DNA of 64,000 bases from contig MNRP01000055.1 in the NCBI GenBank assembly GCA_001916005.1, forward strand, positions 144,765 through 208,764, read 5' to 3'. Positions 7,444-16,519 of the stretch are shown piece after piece. This DNA is from Clostridium sp. 26_22. Lineage in GTDB: Bacteria; Bacillota; Clostridia; TANB77; CAG-508. The translations under genes and the position numbers were made by a program. Positions within the stretch are counted from its first letter, which is position 1. Every line of letters begins with the position of its first letter. The notes below the pieces were generated by a model that had not been told where the DNA came from, searched no databases, and saw only the letters and a list, made by a program, of their open reading frames with translations.

Positions 7444-8454
7444 ATGGAAAACACAGTAGCAGTAGATATCTTACTAACAACTTATAACACAAATATAGAA
7501 TACTTAAAACTTCAACTAGATAGCATACTAAATCAAACCTATAAAAACTTCACACTTATAATCTCAGATGACTGTTCAACAAAACAAGAAGTAAAAGAAG
7601 TTTTACAAGAATATGCCAAAAAAGACAATAGAATAAAACTATATTTTCAACCACAAAATCTAGGTTATACAAAAAATTTTGAATTTGTCTTAGCACAATC
7701 AACAGCAGATTATATAGCTTTTAGTGACCATGACGATATATGGTATCTAAACAAAATAGAAGAAAGCTTAAAAACACTAAAAGAAAAAAATGTAGACCTA
7801 GTCTACTGTGATGCAAACCAAATTGATGAAAAAGGCAATATATTACATGAGAGTTATTTAAGATACAAAAATATGCCAATAATAAACGAAAAAAATAACA
7901 GTAAAAAGGAAATACTAGCATTTTCAAGACATATAGCTATTGGATGTAGCCAGATATTTACAAAAGAAGTAAAAGAAAAACTAATACCATTCACTCCAAG
8001 CACAATGGCACATGACTGGAACACAGTCTACATAGCATCCAAAATGAAAGGAATTTATTGCTTAGATAAACCACTATTTGGTTATAGACTACACGGAAAC
8101 AATGCATTTGGAGGAAGAAACTTCAAACAAAATGTACATATATGGAAACAAAAAGAAGGAAACAACTATAAATCATATTTAAAATATAGACACCATGCAA
8201 TAACAGATACATATCTAGCAGGAGTGCTAATGTGTGAAGAATATTCAAAAAGAATAGAAAACAATAATCTAAAAAAACAAGAAAATGAAGTAATAAAATA
8301 CTTTAAAAATGCACAAAAACACAAAATGATATATTTACCAATACACAAATATTTTAAATACCTATCATTCAAAGGAATACAAAAAAGAGCAATAAAAGAA
8401 ATTATGATACTACACTTCCCACTAATAGGGTACATGATATTCTCAATAATATAG
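7444..8454 (+). CDS. GT2 glycosyltransferase (rhamnosyltransferase-like)
   Basis: A 336-residue GT-A enzyme expected at the cytoplasmic membrane face. The N-terminus VDILLTTYNTNIEYLKLQLD and ISDDCS (about 40-45) form the nucleotide-sugar site, and SDHDDIW (94-100) is the DXD-type metal site of WfgS/RfbF-like GT2 enzymes. LFGYRLHGNNAFGG (about 212-225) fits the acceptor-side motif YRxHGxN. The C-terminus is basic and helical. The dTDP-rhamnose genes downstream make rhamnose a plausible donor sugar, but specificity cannot be read from the sequence. The gene is separated from the exporter by a long palindromic element. Confidence 0.85.
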   Translation: MENTVAVDILLTTYNTNIEYLKLQLDSILNQTYKNFTLIISDDCSTKQEVKEVLQEYAKKDNRIKLYFQPQNLGYTKNFEFVLAQSTADYIAFSDHDDIWYLNKIEESLKTLKEKNVDLVYCDANQIDEKGNILHESYLRYKNMPIINEKNNSKKEILAFSRHIAIGCSQIFTKEVKEKLIPFTPSTMAHDWNTVYIASKMKGIYCLDKPLFGYRLHGNNAFGGRNFKQNVHIWKQKEGNNYKSYLKYRHHAITDTYLAGVLMCEEYSKRIENNNLKKQENEVIKYFKNAQKHKMIYLPIHKYFKYLSFKGIQKRAIKEIMILHFPLIGYMIFSII

Positions 8455-8458
8455 AAAC

Positions 8459-8696
8459 AAAAAAATATCTTTATGGTTATGGGAATTGAAGGTGTACAAA
8501 TAAATATTTTTGAGTGCGACCGAAATAATTTTAGAAATTCTTAATTAATTTTTAGGGGAATGTTCACGTCGAGCGTCAGCGAGGACTAAGTGAAAGGGAC
8601 CCAAAAAATCAATTTAGAAATTCTTAAATTATGAAGCAAGCCGAAAAAATATTTATTTGTACACCTTCCATTTCCATAACCCTAAAGATATTTTTT
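8459..8696. repeat. Long palindromic intergenic element, copy 1
   Basis: Imperfect inverted-repeat arms of about 53 bases (8459-8511 and 8644-8696; two mismatches and a G-U in the main 47 bases) flank a 132-base centre. The centre is less AT-rich than its surroundings and contains GAGCGTCAGCGAG (8571-8583). No reading frame of note. A second element with the same core (GARCGYCAGYGAG) lies at 39233-39364. Most of the 370-base gap between the glycosyltransferase and the exporter permease is this element; the rest is A-rich leader. Confidence 0.7.
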
Positions 8697-8828
8697 CAAT
8701 TAACAATATTAATAACCTCATTTTTATTGACAAAACCCTAATTTAAATATAAAATAAATGCAGAATTTTTAAGCAAAAAATTACAAAAAATTTCAAATAA
8801 AAAAATAATCAAAACGGGAGAAAAAATA

Positions 8829-9620
8829 ATGGAATTCATAAAAACAATATTAAAAAATAGAAGCATAATATGGAAACTAGGAAAAAGCGACTTCAAAAAC
8901 AGATTTGCAAGTACAAGCTTAGGAAGTATATGGGGATTTTTACAACCATTTATATTCCAAATGATGTATGTATTTGTATTTCAATACGTATTTAAATCAC
9001 CAGGAGAGGCAGGAGCACCATATGTTGTATGGTTCTTACCAGGAATGGCAATATGGCAATGCTTAAATGACAGCATAATGAGTGCAAGTAATTCAATAAG
9101 GAGTTATAGTTATTTAGTAAAAAAAGTAATATTTCCAGTAGATGCAATACCAATTATATCATTAATAGGAAGTAGCTTTGTATCAATATTCTTATTTATA
9201 ATTGCAACAGCAGTATGTATAGCCTTCAAATTTGTACCAAATGTATGGATTGTTTTATACATAATTTTTGCTACATATGCATTTATCATAGCATTTACAA
9301 GATTAACATCAGCAATAACAACATTAGTACCAGACTTTTCAAACTTATTAGGAATATTAATGCAATTATTTTTCTGGGCAACACCAGTAGTTTGGAGCTT
9401 AACAAGACTTGCTGATCATCCAACTATGCTAAACATAATGCAATATATGCCATTTTCATATTTAGTAACAGGATTTAGACAAGCCTTTATGGGTGGAGAT
9501 ATAATAACAGCAAATCATGGAATTTACACAATAGTATTTTGGGTAATAACAATATTAATGTTTGTATGGGGAAACCATGTATTTAACAAAAATAAAAAAG
9601 ATTTTGCAGATGTATTATAA
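8829..9620 (+). CDS. Polysaccharide ABC exporter, permease (Wzm/TagG type)
   Basis: A 263-residue ABC-2 permease with six predicted membrane segments. The cytoplasmic amphipathic start and LGSIWGFLQPFIFQMMYVFV, GAPYVVWFLPGMAIWQ and the final YMPFSYLVTGFRQAF are typical of Wzm/TagG/RfbA permeases that export undecaprenyl-linked O-antigen, capsule or teichoic acid. Its ATPase partner is at 10655, separated by one glycosyltransferase gene. GGGAG precedes the ATG. Confidence 0.92.
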   Translation: MEFIKTILKNRSIIWKLGKSDFKNRFASTSLGSIWGFLQPFIFQMMYVFVFQYVFKSPGEAGAPYVVWFLPGMAIWQCLNDSIMSASNSIRSYSYLVKKVIFPVDAIPIISLIGSSFVSIFLFIIATAVCIAFKFVPNVWIVLYIIFATYAFIIAFTRLTSAITTLVPDFSNLLGILMQLFFWATPVVWSLTRLADHPTMLNIMQYMPFSYLVTGFRQAFMGGDIITANHGIYTIVFWVITILMFVWGNHVFNKNKKDFADVL

Positions 9621-9646
9621 TTACTAAATAAACAAGAGGAATAAAA

Positions 9647-10624
9647 ATGGAAGAAAAAATAGATATATTATTAGCAACATATAATGGTGAAAAATATGTG
9701 GCTGAACAAATTGAAAGTATATTGAACCAAACATACAAAAATTTTAATTTAATAATATCTGATGATAACTCAAGTGATAATACACCTAAGATTTTAGAAG
9801 ATTATGCAAAAAAAGATAGTAGAATAATCTTAAATCTTCAAGAAAAAAATTTAGGAGTAGTAAAAAATATAGAATTTTTATTGAAACAAGTGCAAAATGA
9901 ATATTATATGCTTTCAGACCAAGATGATGTATGGCTTGAACAAAAAGTAGAAAAATCTTTAGAAATCTTAAAAAATGAAAATGCAGATTTAGTTTTTGGT
10001 GATTTAGAAATAGTAGATGAAAATTTAAAAACAATTCATCCATCTTTTAGTGATTTTATGTCATTAACAAAAAAGATAGAAAAAAACATAAACAATTATA
10101 AATTAAATTATTTATATAATTGCATAACAGGATGTACAATTTTATCTAAGAAAAAATATTTAGAAAAAATTTTACCATTACCAGATACTTCAAGCCATTT
10201 AATACATGACCATTGGATTGGCTTAATGGTGTCTTTGAATGGTAAAATTGCTTATATGAATAAAGCTTATATAAAATACAGACAACATGGAGATAACCAA
10301 GTTGGAACAGATAAGCTTTCATATAAATTAAGAACTCTAGAAGAAATAAGAGAACATTTTATAAAAGTAAAATTAGGAGTGTTTGGAGTATATGTAGAAA
10401 ATAACGAAAAATTTCCAAAAGAACTTCAAACATTAAATAAACAAGCCTTAGAATATTTTAATATGGTACAAAAAAAGAAAAATGTGAATTTTAGAAAGTG
10501 GAATATTTTTTATAAGTTATATAAAACAGAAAGCTTTAAATATTATATGCTAAACTTCATAATAATTAATTTACCAATATTAGGAAAATTATTATTTAAT
10601 ATAAGAAAAACCATTAAAAAATAA
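9647..10624 (+). CDS. GT2 glycosyltransferase
   Basis: A 325-residue enzyme of the same type as the genes at 7444 and 19774. IDILLATYNGEKYVAEQIES opens the GT-A fold, ISDDNSSDNT (37-46) binds the nucleotide, SDQDDVW (90-96) is the metal site, and IKYRQHGDNQVG is the acceptor-side motif. Located between exporter permease and ATPase, so it very probably builds the exported chain. A basic hydrophobic C-terminus suggests membrane association. Confidence 0.87.
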   Translation: MEEKIDILLATYNGEKYVAEQIESILNQTYKNFNLIISDDNSSDNTPKILEDYAKKDSRIILNLQEKNLGVVKNIEFLLKQVQNEYYMLSDQDDVWLEQKVEKSLEILKNENADLVFGDLEIVDENLKTIHPSFSDFMSLTKKIEKNINNYKLNYLYNCITGCTILSKKKYLEKILPLPDTSSHLIHDHWIGLMVSLNGKIAYMNKAYIKYRQHGDNQVGTDKLSYKLRTLEEIREHFIKVKLGVFGVYVENNEKFPKELQTLNKQALEYFNMVQKKKNVNFRKWNIFYKLYKTESFKYYMLNFIIINLPILGKLLFNIRKTIKK

Positions 10625-10654
10625 AAGGGACAATAAACCGGAGGAAAGTAAAAA

Positions 10655-11983
10655 ATGAATAAAGAAGAAAATTCTGAAAACATGATTGAAATTAAAAATT
10701 TAAGAAAAGATTACAAAATGTATAAAAGTAAAAAAGCTAGATTATTAGAAGCTGTACTTCCTTTTTATCAAAATCATGGTACATTTAGTGCAATAAATGA
10801 TTTAGATTTAACTTTAAAAAAAGGTGAAGTATTAGGAATTCTAGGAAAAAATGGAGCTGGAAAATCAACTTTATTAAAAATGATAACAGGAGTTGTAGCA
10901 CCAACAAGTGGAACAATAAAAGTTAATGGGAAAATAAGTTCATTATTAGAATTAGGAGCAGCTTTTAACTCAGATTTAACAGGGCTGGAAAATATATATC
11001 AACATGGACAAGTTATGGGATTAACAAATGAACAAATAGAAGCAACAAAACAAGACATAATAGACTTTGCGGATATAGGAGACCATCTATATCAACCAGT
11101 AAAAACATATTCATCAGGAATGTTTGCAAGACTAGCTTTTGCGTGTGCAATAAATGTAGACCCAGATATATTAATAGTTGATGAAGTTTTATCAGTTGGA
11201 GATATGGCTTTCCAATTAAAATGCTTCAAAAAATTTGAACAATTCAAAAAAAGAGGAAAAACAATTCTTTTTGTTACACATAATATAACAGATGTAATAA
11301 GAAATTGTACAAGAACAATTATTATAAATGATGGTAAAAAAATATATGATGGAGATGTAAAAGGCGGAGTTGAAAGATATAAAAAAATTATTGTAAAATT
11401 AGATTCTGATAGACAAGAAATAGACAAAAAAGAAAAAATAAAAAATGAACAAGAAAAAGACCTAATCCAAAACAAAGTAACAGATAAAGATGAATGGAAG
11501 AAAAACTATACAATAAATCCTAACATAATAGAATACGGAAACGGTCAAGCAGACTTAATAGATTTTGGTATTTTTGATGCAAATGGAAATATATTAACAT
11601 CAATTCCGAATGACAAAGAAATTGTTTTAAAATCAAAAGTTGTATTTAATGAAAGAGTAACAGACCCAATATTCACAATGACAGTAAAGGATTTTAAAGG
11701 TTTAGACCTTATGGGAACAAATACCTTAATAGAAAAAATTGTAACAGGAACATTTGAAAAAGGAGATACGGCTATAGCTGAATTCAAACAAAGAATAAGT
11801 TTAGCACCAAATAAATATACATTATCATTTAGTTGTACACATTTTAACGGTAATGGAGAATTAGAGGTACTAAGTAGAAAATATGATGCTTTATTAGTAG
11901 AAATAACATCAAATAAAGATACTGTAGGACTATATAGAATAGATTCAGATATAAATGTTACAAAAATAGAAGGGGAAAAATAA
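10655..11983 (+). CDS. Polysaccharide ABC exporter, ATPase with Wzt-type C-terminal domain
   Basis: A 442-residue protein. The ATPase domain has Walker A GKNGAGKST (64-72), signature SSGMFARLA (153-161) and Walker B ILIVDEVLSVGD (172-183), with the long SDLTGLENIY segment of Wzt/TagH proteins. After a Lys/Glu-rich linker (about 240-275) comes a beta-sandwich domain of about 150 residues like Wzt_C, which in Wzt proteins binds the cap of the finished polysaccharide. This suggests a chain ended by a modified residue, in keeping with the methyltransferase-like gene at 12913. AGGA precedes the ATG. Confidence 0.93.
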   Translation: MNKEENSENMIEIKNLRKDYKMYKSKKARLLEAVLPFYQNHGTFSAINDLDLTLKKGEVLGILGKNGAGKSTLLKMITGVVAPTSGTIKVNGKISSLLELGAAFNSDLTGLENIYQHGQVMGLTNEQIEATKQDIIDFADIGDHLYQPVKTYSSGMFARLAFACAINVDPDILIVDEVLSVGDMAFQLKCFKKFEQFKKRGKTILFVTHNITDVIRNCTRTIIINDGKKIYDGDVKGGVERYKKIIVKLDSDRQEIDKKEKIKNEQEKDLIQNKVTDKDEWKKNYTINPNIIEYGNGQADLIDFGIFDANGNILTSIPNDKEIVLKSKVVFNERVTDPIFTMTVKDFKGLDLMGTNTLIEKIVTGTFEKGDTAIAEFKQRISLAPNKYTLSFSCTHFNGNGELEVLSRKYDALLVEITSNKDTVGLYRIDSDINVTKIEGEK

Positions 11984-11984
11984 T

Positions 11985-12887
11985 ATGAAAAAGAAAAATA
12001 AAATTGTAAAAATAATAGCAATTTTAGTTTTAATAATTTTAGTAATAGGCACAGGTCTATACATAAAAAGAAGAAATAATTACATATATATAACACAATT
12101 TTCTCCAACTACATCAAGACAAATGATGGGATATGCAATAAAAACTTTAAATGGAAAAATAGTTGTAATAGATGGTGGGTTACAAGAAGATGCACAGCAA
12201 CTAGAAAAATACATTACAGATAATGGTGGAGAAGTAGATACATGGTTTATCACACATCCACATATTGACCATGCAGGAGCTTTTGAGATAATTTCACAAA
12301 ATACCTCAATAAAAATTAATAAAATCTATATGTCAATAGAAGACAAAGATTGGTATTTAACAAATGAACCATCAAGAACAATAGATATAGAAGAATTTTT
12401 CAAAGTAATAAATCAAGAAAAAATAGCAGAAAAGATAATAGAACCACAAGTAAATGATATTATAAAAATTGATAATATTACAGCAAAAATTCTAGGAACA
12501 AAAAATCCAGAAATAACTACAAATGCTATAAATAATTCAAGCATGGTAATACAAATACAAGTTAACCAAAAGAAAATATTATTTTTAGGGGATACAGGAA
12601 CTGAAAGTAGTGAAAAATTAATAAAAAATCAAGGAAAAAATTTAAAATCAGATATAGTTCAAGTCGCACACCATGGTCAAGCAGGAGCGACAGAAGAATT
12701 ATACAAAATAGTAAATCCTAAAATATGTTTATGGCCAACTATAGATTGGTTGTGGGACAATATAGCAGATGGAAAGAAAAATGCAGGACCATTTAAAACA
12801 ATGGAAACAAGACAGTGGATGGAAAATCTAAAAGTAAAACAAAATTACTTAGCGCAAGATGGAATAAAATTAATAAAAATATTCTAA
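11985..12887 (+). CDS. Membrane-anchored metallo-beta-lactamase-fold hydrolase (ComEC/Rec2-like)
   Basis: A 300-residue protein with an N-terminal membrane anchor (about 8-26) and an extracytoplasmic MBL fold. Metal ligands are visible in THPHIDHAG (HxHxDH at 91-96), FLGDTG and VAHHGQAG. The fold resembles the hydrolase domain of ComEC and similar stand-alone proteins in cell-wall gene clusters. Substrate unknown; removal or turnover of a phosphodiester-linked group on the polysaccharide is a guess from context. The gene begins two bases after the ATPase stop, so it is tightly coupled. Confidence 0.8.
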   Translation: MKKKNKIVKIIAILVLIILVIGTGLYIKRRNNYIYITQFSPTTSRQMMGYAIKTLNGKIVVIDGGLQEDAQQLEKYITDNGGEVDTWFITHPHIDHAGAFEIISQNTSIKINKIYMSIEDKDWYLTNEPSRTIDIEEFFKVINQEKIAEKIIEPQVNDIIKIDNITAKILGTKNPEITTNAINNSSMVIQIQVNQKKILFLGDTGTESSEKLIKNQGKNLKSDIVQVAHHGQAGATEELYKIVNPKICLWPTIDWLWDNIADGKKNAGPFKTMETRQWMENLKVKQNYLAQDGIKLIKIF

Positions 12888-12912
12888 CCAGAAAATTAAG
12901 GAGGGGGATTTG

Positions 12913-14631
12913 ATGGTTATAGATGAAGAAATAGACTTAAAAAGAAATGTATTACAATGGTACCCAATAAAAGAAAATAGCACAATTTTGCAAATAGGTT
13001 TTGAAAGCTATGAAGTAATTGATGAAATGTGCAAAAAAGCAGAAGATGTAACACTAATTGTAAACAGTGAAGAACAAAAAGAAAAAATATTACAAAAAGC
13101 AAAATATGAAAATTTAGAAATAATAGTGGAACAAGACCTAGAAAAAATAGAACAAAAATATGATTATGTATCATTAATAGGAACCATTAAAATCTACCAA
13201 GACATATTAGAAGAAAAGGCATATAAAAGATTACAAAAATTATTAAAAATTGCAAATAAAATTTGTAAAGATACAGGGAAAATTTTATTAACAGTAGACA
13301 ATAAATATGGAATGAAATTCTGGACAACAATGTATGCACAAAAAAATATACTGTGTAATCAAAAATTTGCATTAAGCAAAACAATGATAGAACAATTACT
13401 AAAAGAAGCAAATCTTACAAATTACAAATTTTATTATATGTTACCAGATTATAAAATAACAAATGTAATTTTTACAGATAATTTCTTACCAAATGTAGAA
13501 AGCATACATAGAGATTTTACATATGGAGAAGAAGAATTTGCTAACTTCAATGAAATAGAAGGATTTGGGGAAATATTAAAAGAAAATAAAGAATTATTTA
13601 AATTCTATTCAAATTCATATTTTATAGAAATTGGAAAAAATAATTTAGAAGAAAATGATATAAAATTTGTTACATACACAAATATTAGAAAAGAAAAATA
13701 TAGAATAAAAACAATAATATATAAAGACAGAGTAGAAAAAACATATAATAACGAAAAAGCAGAAGCACATATAAATCAAATAAAAAGAAATATAGACATA
13801 ATGAATGAATTGAAAATAAAAACCTTAGATACATATGAAAATGAAAAAATAATCAGTAAATATGTTGAAAATGGAAAAAGTTATGATAAAATCCTATTAG
13901 AATATTTGGAACAAGAAAACAACGAAAAGTTCTTTTCAGAAATAAAAACATATCAAAATAGAATAACAAAAATATTGAAAAACGTCGACTATGTACAAAT
14001 AAAAGAAAATAATGTATTTACAAAATATAATGTTGATTGTGAAGAAGAATTATTAGAAAAACTTCATTTTGTAAAGCATGGATTATGGGATTTAATTTTT
14101 CAAAATGCATTTTATATAAATAATGATTTATATTTCTATGACCAAGAATGGTATGAAGAAAACATACCAGTAGAATATATAATTTATAGAGCAATTGCAT
14201 ATTTCCCAAATGCACACGCATATATACCAACAAATAAATTATATGAAACCTTAGAAATTGAAAAATATATTCAAATATTCCAAGAGCTAGACAATAAAAT
14301 ACAAGATGAAATTAGAGATAACAAAATATGGGAATGTCATAACAGAACAAAAACAGGACAAACATTAATGGATTTATATTACAATTTACAGAAAGAATAT
14401 GTAAATTATAAAAAAGAACATGAGAATATTAATATAGATGAATTAGTAAAAGAAAACACACAATTAAAAAATAAAAATATTGAATTAGAAAAACAAAAAG
14501 AAAATTTTGTAAATGAAACAAAAAGCTTAACAGATACAGTAAATGTATTAAAAGGTCTAAATGACAGAATGGCAAATTCAGCATCGTGGAAAATAACAAA
14601 ACCACTTCGCTGGATTAGAAGAAAATTTTAG
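12913..14631 (+). CDS. SAM-methyltransferase-like protein with C-terminal coiled coil
   Basis: A 572-residue protein. Residues 15-170 look like a class I methyltransferase fold (STILQIGFESYEVIDEMCKK, then YDYVSLIGTIKIYQDILEEK), although the usual GxGxG is reduced to QIGFES. The centre (about 200-470) resembles the second domain of large O-antigen-type methyltransferases. A coiled coil covers about 500-550 and the end SWKITKPLRWIRRKF is a tail seen on surface-glycan enzymes. A WbdD-like role in terminating or decorating chains is possible. ATG at 12913 fits AGGAGGGGGA; an adjacent in-frame TTG is less likely. Confidence 0.6.
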   Translation: MVIDEEIDLKRNVLQWYPIKENSTILQIGFESYEVIDEMCKKAEDVTLIVNSEEQKEKILQKAKYENLEIIVEQDLEKIEQKYDYVSLIGTIKIYQDILEEKAYKRLQKLLKIANKICKDTGKILLTVDNKYGMKFWTTMYAQKNILCNQKFALSKTMIEQLLKEANLTNYKFYYMLPDYKITNVIFTDNFLPNVESIHRDFTYGEEEFANFNEIEGFGEILKENKELFKFYSNSYFIEIGKNNLEENDIKFVTYTNIRKEKYRIKTIIYKDRVEKTYNNEKAEAHINQIKRNIDIMNELKIKTLDTYENEKIISKYVENGKSYDKILLEYLEQENNEKFFSEIKTYQNRITKILKNVDYVQIKENNVFTKYNVDCEEELLEKLHFVKHGLWDLIFQNAFYINNDLYFYDQEWYEENIPVEYIIYRAIAYFPNAHAYIPTNKLYETLEIEKYIQIFQELDNKIQDEIRDNKIWECHNRTKTGQTLMDLYYNLQKEYVNYKKEHENINIDELVKENTQLKNKNIELEKQKENFVNETKSLTDTVNVLKGLNDRMANSASWKITKPLRWIRRKF

Positions 14632-14654
14632 GGGATTATTATAGGAGGAAAAAA

Positions 14655-16496
14655 GTGAGAAGATTACAAAATATAATAAATCAAGTTAGATATTATTTTA
14701 AAAAATATGGGTTTGTAAAAACAGTAAAAAAGGTTGTTTTAAAAACATATACAAAAATATTTAGAAGAGAACAAGAAGCACATCTTGTAAGTGAAAGAGA
14801 AAAATATCAAATATGGATTAAAAATAATGAACCAGATGAAAAAAAATTAGAAGAACAAAAAAATACAAAATTTAAAATAGAACCTAAATTCAGTTTAGTT
14901 GTTCCAATGTACAACACACCGGTAAACTTTTTTGAAGAATTAGTAGATTGTTTAATTAATCAAACATATTCAAATTGGGAACTTTGTTTAGCAGATGGAA
15001 GTCCAAAAGAAAATGAAGAAATAAAACCAATATTAGAAAAGGATGAAAGAATTAAATATAAATTTTTAAACGAAAATAAAGGGATTTCAGGTAATACAAA
15101 TGAAGCTCTAAAATTAGCAACAGGAGATTATATAGCATTACTTGATCATGATGATTTAATACCAAGATTTTGTTTATATGAACTTACAAAAACAATAAAT
15201 GAACATCCAGATGTAGAATTTATATACACAGATGAAGATAAAATTGAAACAACACAAGCAACAAGAAGAGACCCACATTTTAAACCAGATTTTGCAATAG
15301 ATACTCTACGTTCAAATAATTATATAACACATTTATCTGTATTTAAAAAAGAATTAATGGACAAGTTAGGTGGATTTAGAGACAAATATAATGGAGCACA
15401 AGACTTTGATATTATAATGAGAGCATGTGAAGAAAGCAAAAAAATAATACATATACCAAAGGTTTTATATCATTGGAGAGTACATCCAAACTCAACAGCA
15501 ATGGTAGCAGATGCAAAACCATATGCTTATGAGGCAGGAATAAAAGTAATAGAAGACCATTTAGAAAGACAAGGCTTAAAAGCAAAAGTAACACATGGTG
15601 GAGATATACCAGGAGTATACGAAGTAGAATACGAAGTAGAAGGAAATCCAAAAGTTTCTATAATAATACCAAACAAAGACAGTGTAAAAATATTAAAAAA
15701 CTGTATAAATTCAATATTAAAACTTACAACATATGACAACTATGAAATAGTAATAGTAGAAAATAATAGTACAAATCCAAAAACATTTGATTATTATGAA
15801 ATGATACAAAAATTAGATAAAGTTAGAGTTGTAAAATATGAAGAAAAAGGCTTTAATTATTCTAAAATAATAAATTTCGGAGTTAAAAATTGTCCAGACA
15901 GTGAATTTGTAGTTCAATTAAATAGTGACACAGAATTATTAACACCAAACTGGTTAGAAAAATTTATTGGTTATGCACAAAGAAAAGATGTCGGAGCAGT
16001 TGGAGCAAGACTATATTATGAAGATAAATCAATACAACATGCAGGAATTGGAATAGCAATATGCGATTTAGCAGCAAACTTACTTACAAATACACCAAAT
16101 GGTTTCCATGCATACTTTGGAAGAGAATGCTTAACACAAGATTTATCAGCAGTTACAGGAGCATGTCTATTCTCAAGAAGAAGCATATATGAAGAAGTAG
16201 GTTATATGGATGAAGAAAACTTTGCAGTAGCACTTAATGATGTTGACTTTTGTTTAAAAATTAGACAAAAAGGTTACTTGATAGTATATAATCCATATGT
16301 AGAATTTATGCATTATGAATCAAAAACAAGAGGCTATGAAGATTCGCCAGAAAAACAAGCAAGATTTGAAAGAGAGTGCAATAATTTTAGAACAAAATGG
16401 AGAAAAGTGTTAGATGCTGGTGACCCATATTCTAATATAAACTTTGATAAAAATACTGCACAATACAATGTCAGAACAGATAAAATAGAATATTAA
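14655..16496 (+). CDS. Two-domain GT2 glycosyltransferase
   Basis: A 613-residue protein with two GT-A domains in tandem. The first starts FSLVVPMYNTPVNFFEELVD (79-98) and has its metal site in LLDHDD (162-167). The second starts VSIIIPNKDSV at about 333 and has VQLNSDTELL and GACLFSRRSIYEEVG. The RGYEDSPEKQARFERE segment near the end is typical of O-antigen biosynthesis enzymes of this type. A single protein could therefore add two sugars or polymerise a repeating disaccharide. Start GTG, preceded by AGGAGG. Confidence 0.87.
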   Translation: MRRLQNIINQVRYYFKKYGFVKTVKKVVLKTYTKIFRREQEAHLVSEREKYQIWIKNNEPDEKKLEEQKNTKFKIEPKFSLVVPMYNTPVNFFEELVDCLINQTYSNWELCLADGSPKENEEIKPILEKDERIKYKFLNENKGISGNTNEALKLATGDYIALLDHDDLIPRFCLYELTKTINEHPDVEFIYTDEDKIETTQATRRDPHFKPDFAIDTLRSNNYITHLSVFKKELMDKLGGFRDKYNGAQDFDIIMRACEESKKIIHIPKVLYHWRVHPNSTAMVADAKPYAYEAGIKVIEDHLERQGLKAKVTHGGDIPGVYEVEYEVEGNPKVSIIIPNKDSVKILKNCINSILKLTTYDNYEIVIVENNSTNPKTFDYYEMIQKLDKVRVVKYEEKGFNYSKIINFGVKNCPDSEFVVQLNSDTELLTPNWLEKFIGYAQRKDVGAVGARLYYEDKSIQHAGIGIAICDLAANLLTNTPNGFHAYFGRECLTQDLSAVTGACLFSRRSIYEEVGYMDEENFAVALNDVDFCLKIRQKGYLIVYNPYVEFMHYESKTRGYEDSPEKQARFERECNNFRTKWRKVLDAGDPYSNINFDKNTAQYNVRTDKIEY

Positions 16497-16519
16497 AAAT
16501 CAATTAAGGAGAAGGTTTA

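Noticed and set aside
11545..12108. 187-residue minus-strand frame over the Wzt-type ATPase end
   Set aside because: Antisense shadow of A-rich coding DNA that spans two real genes.
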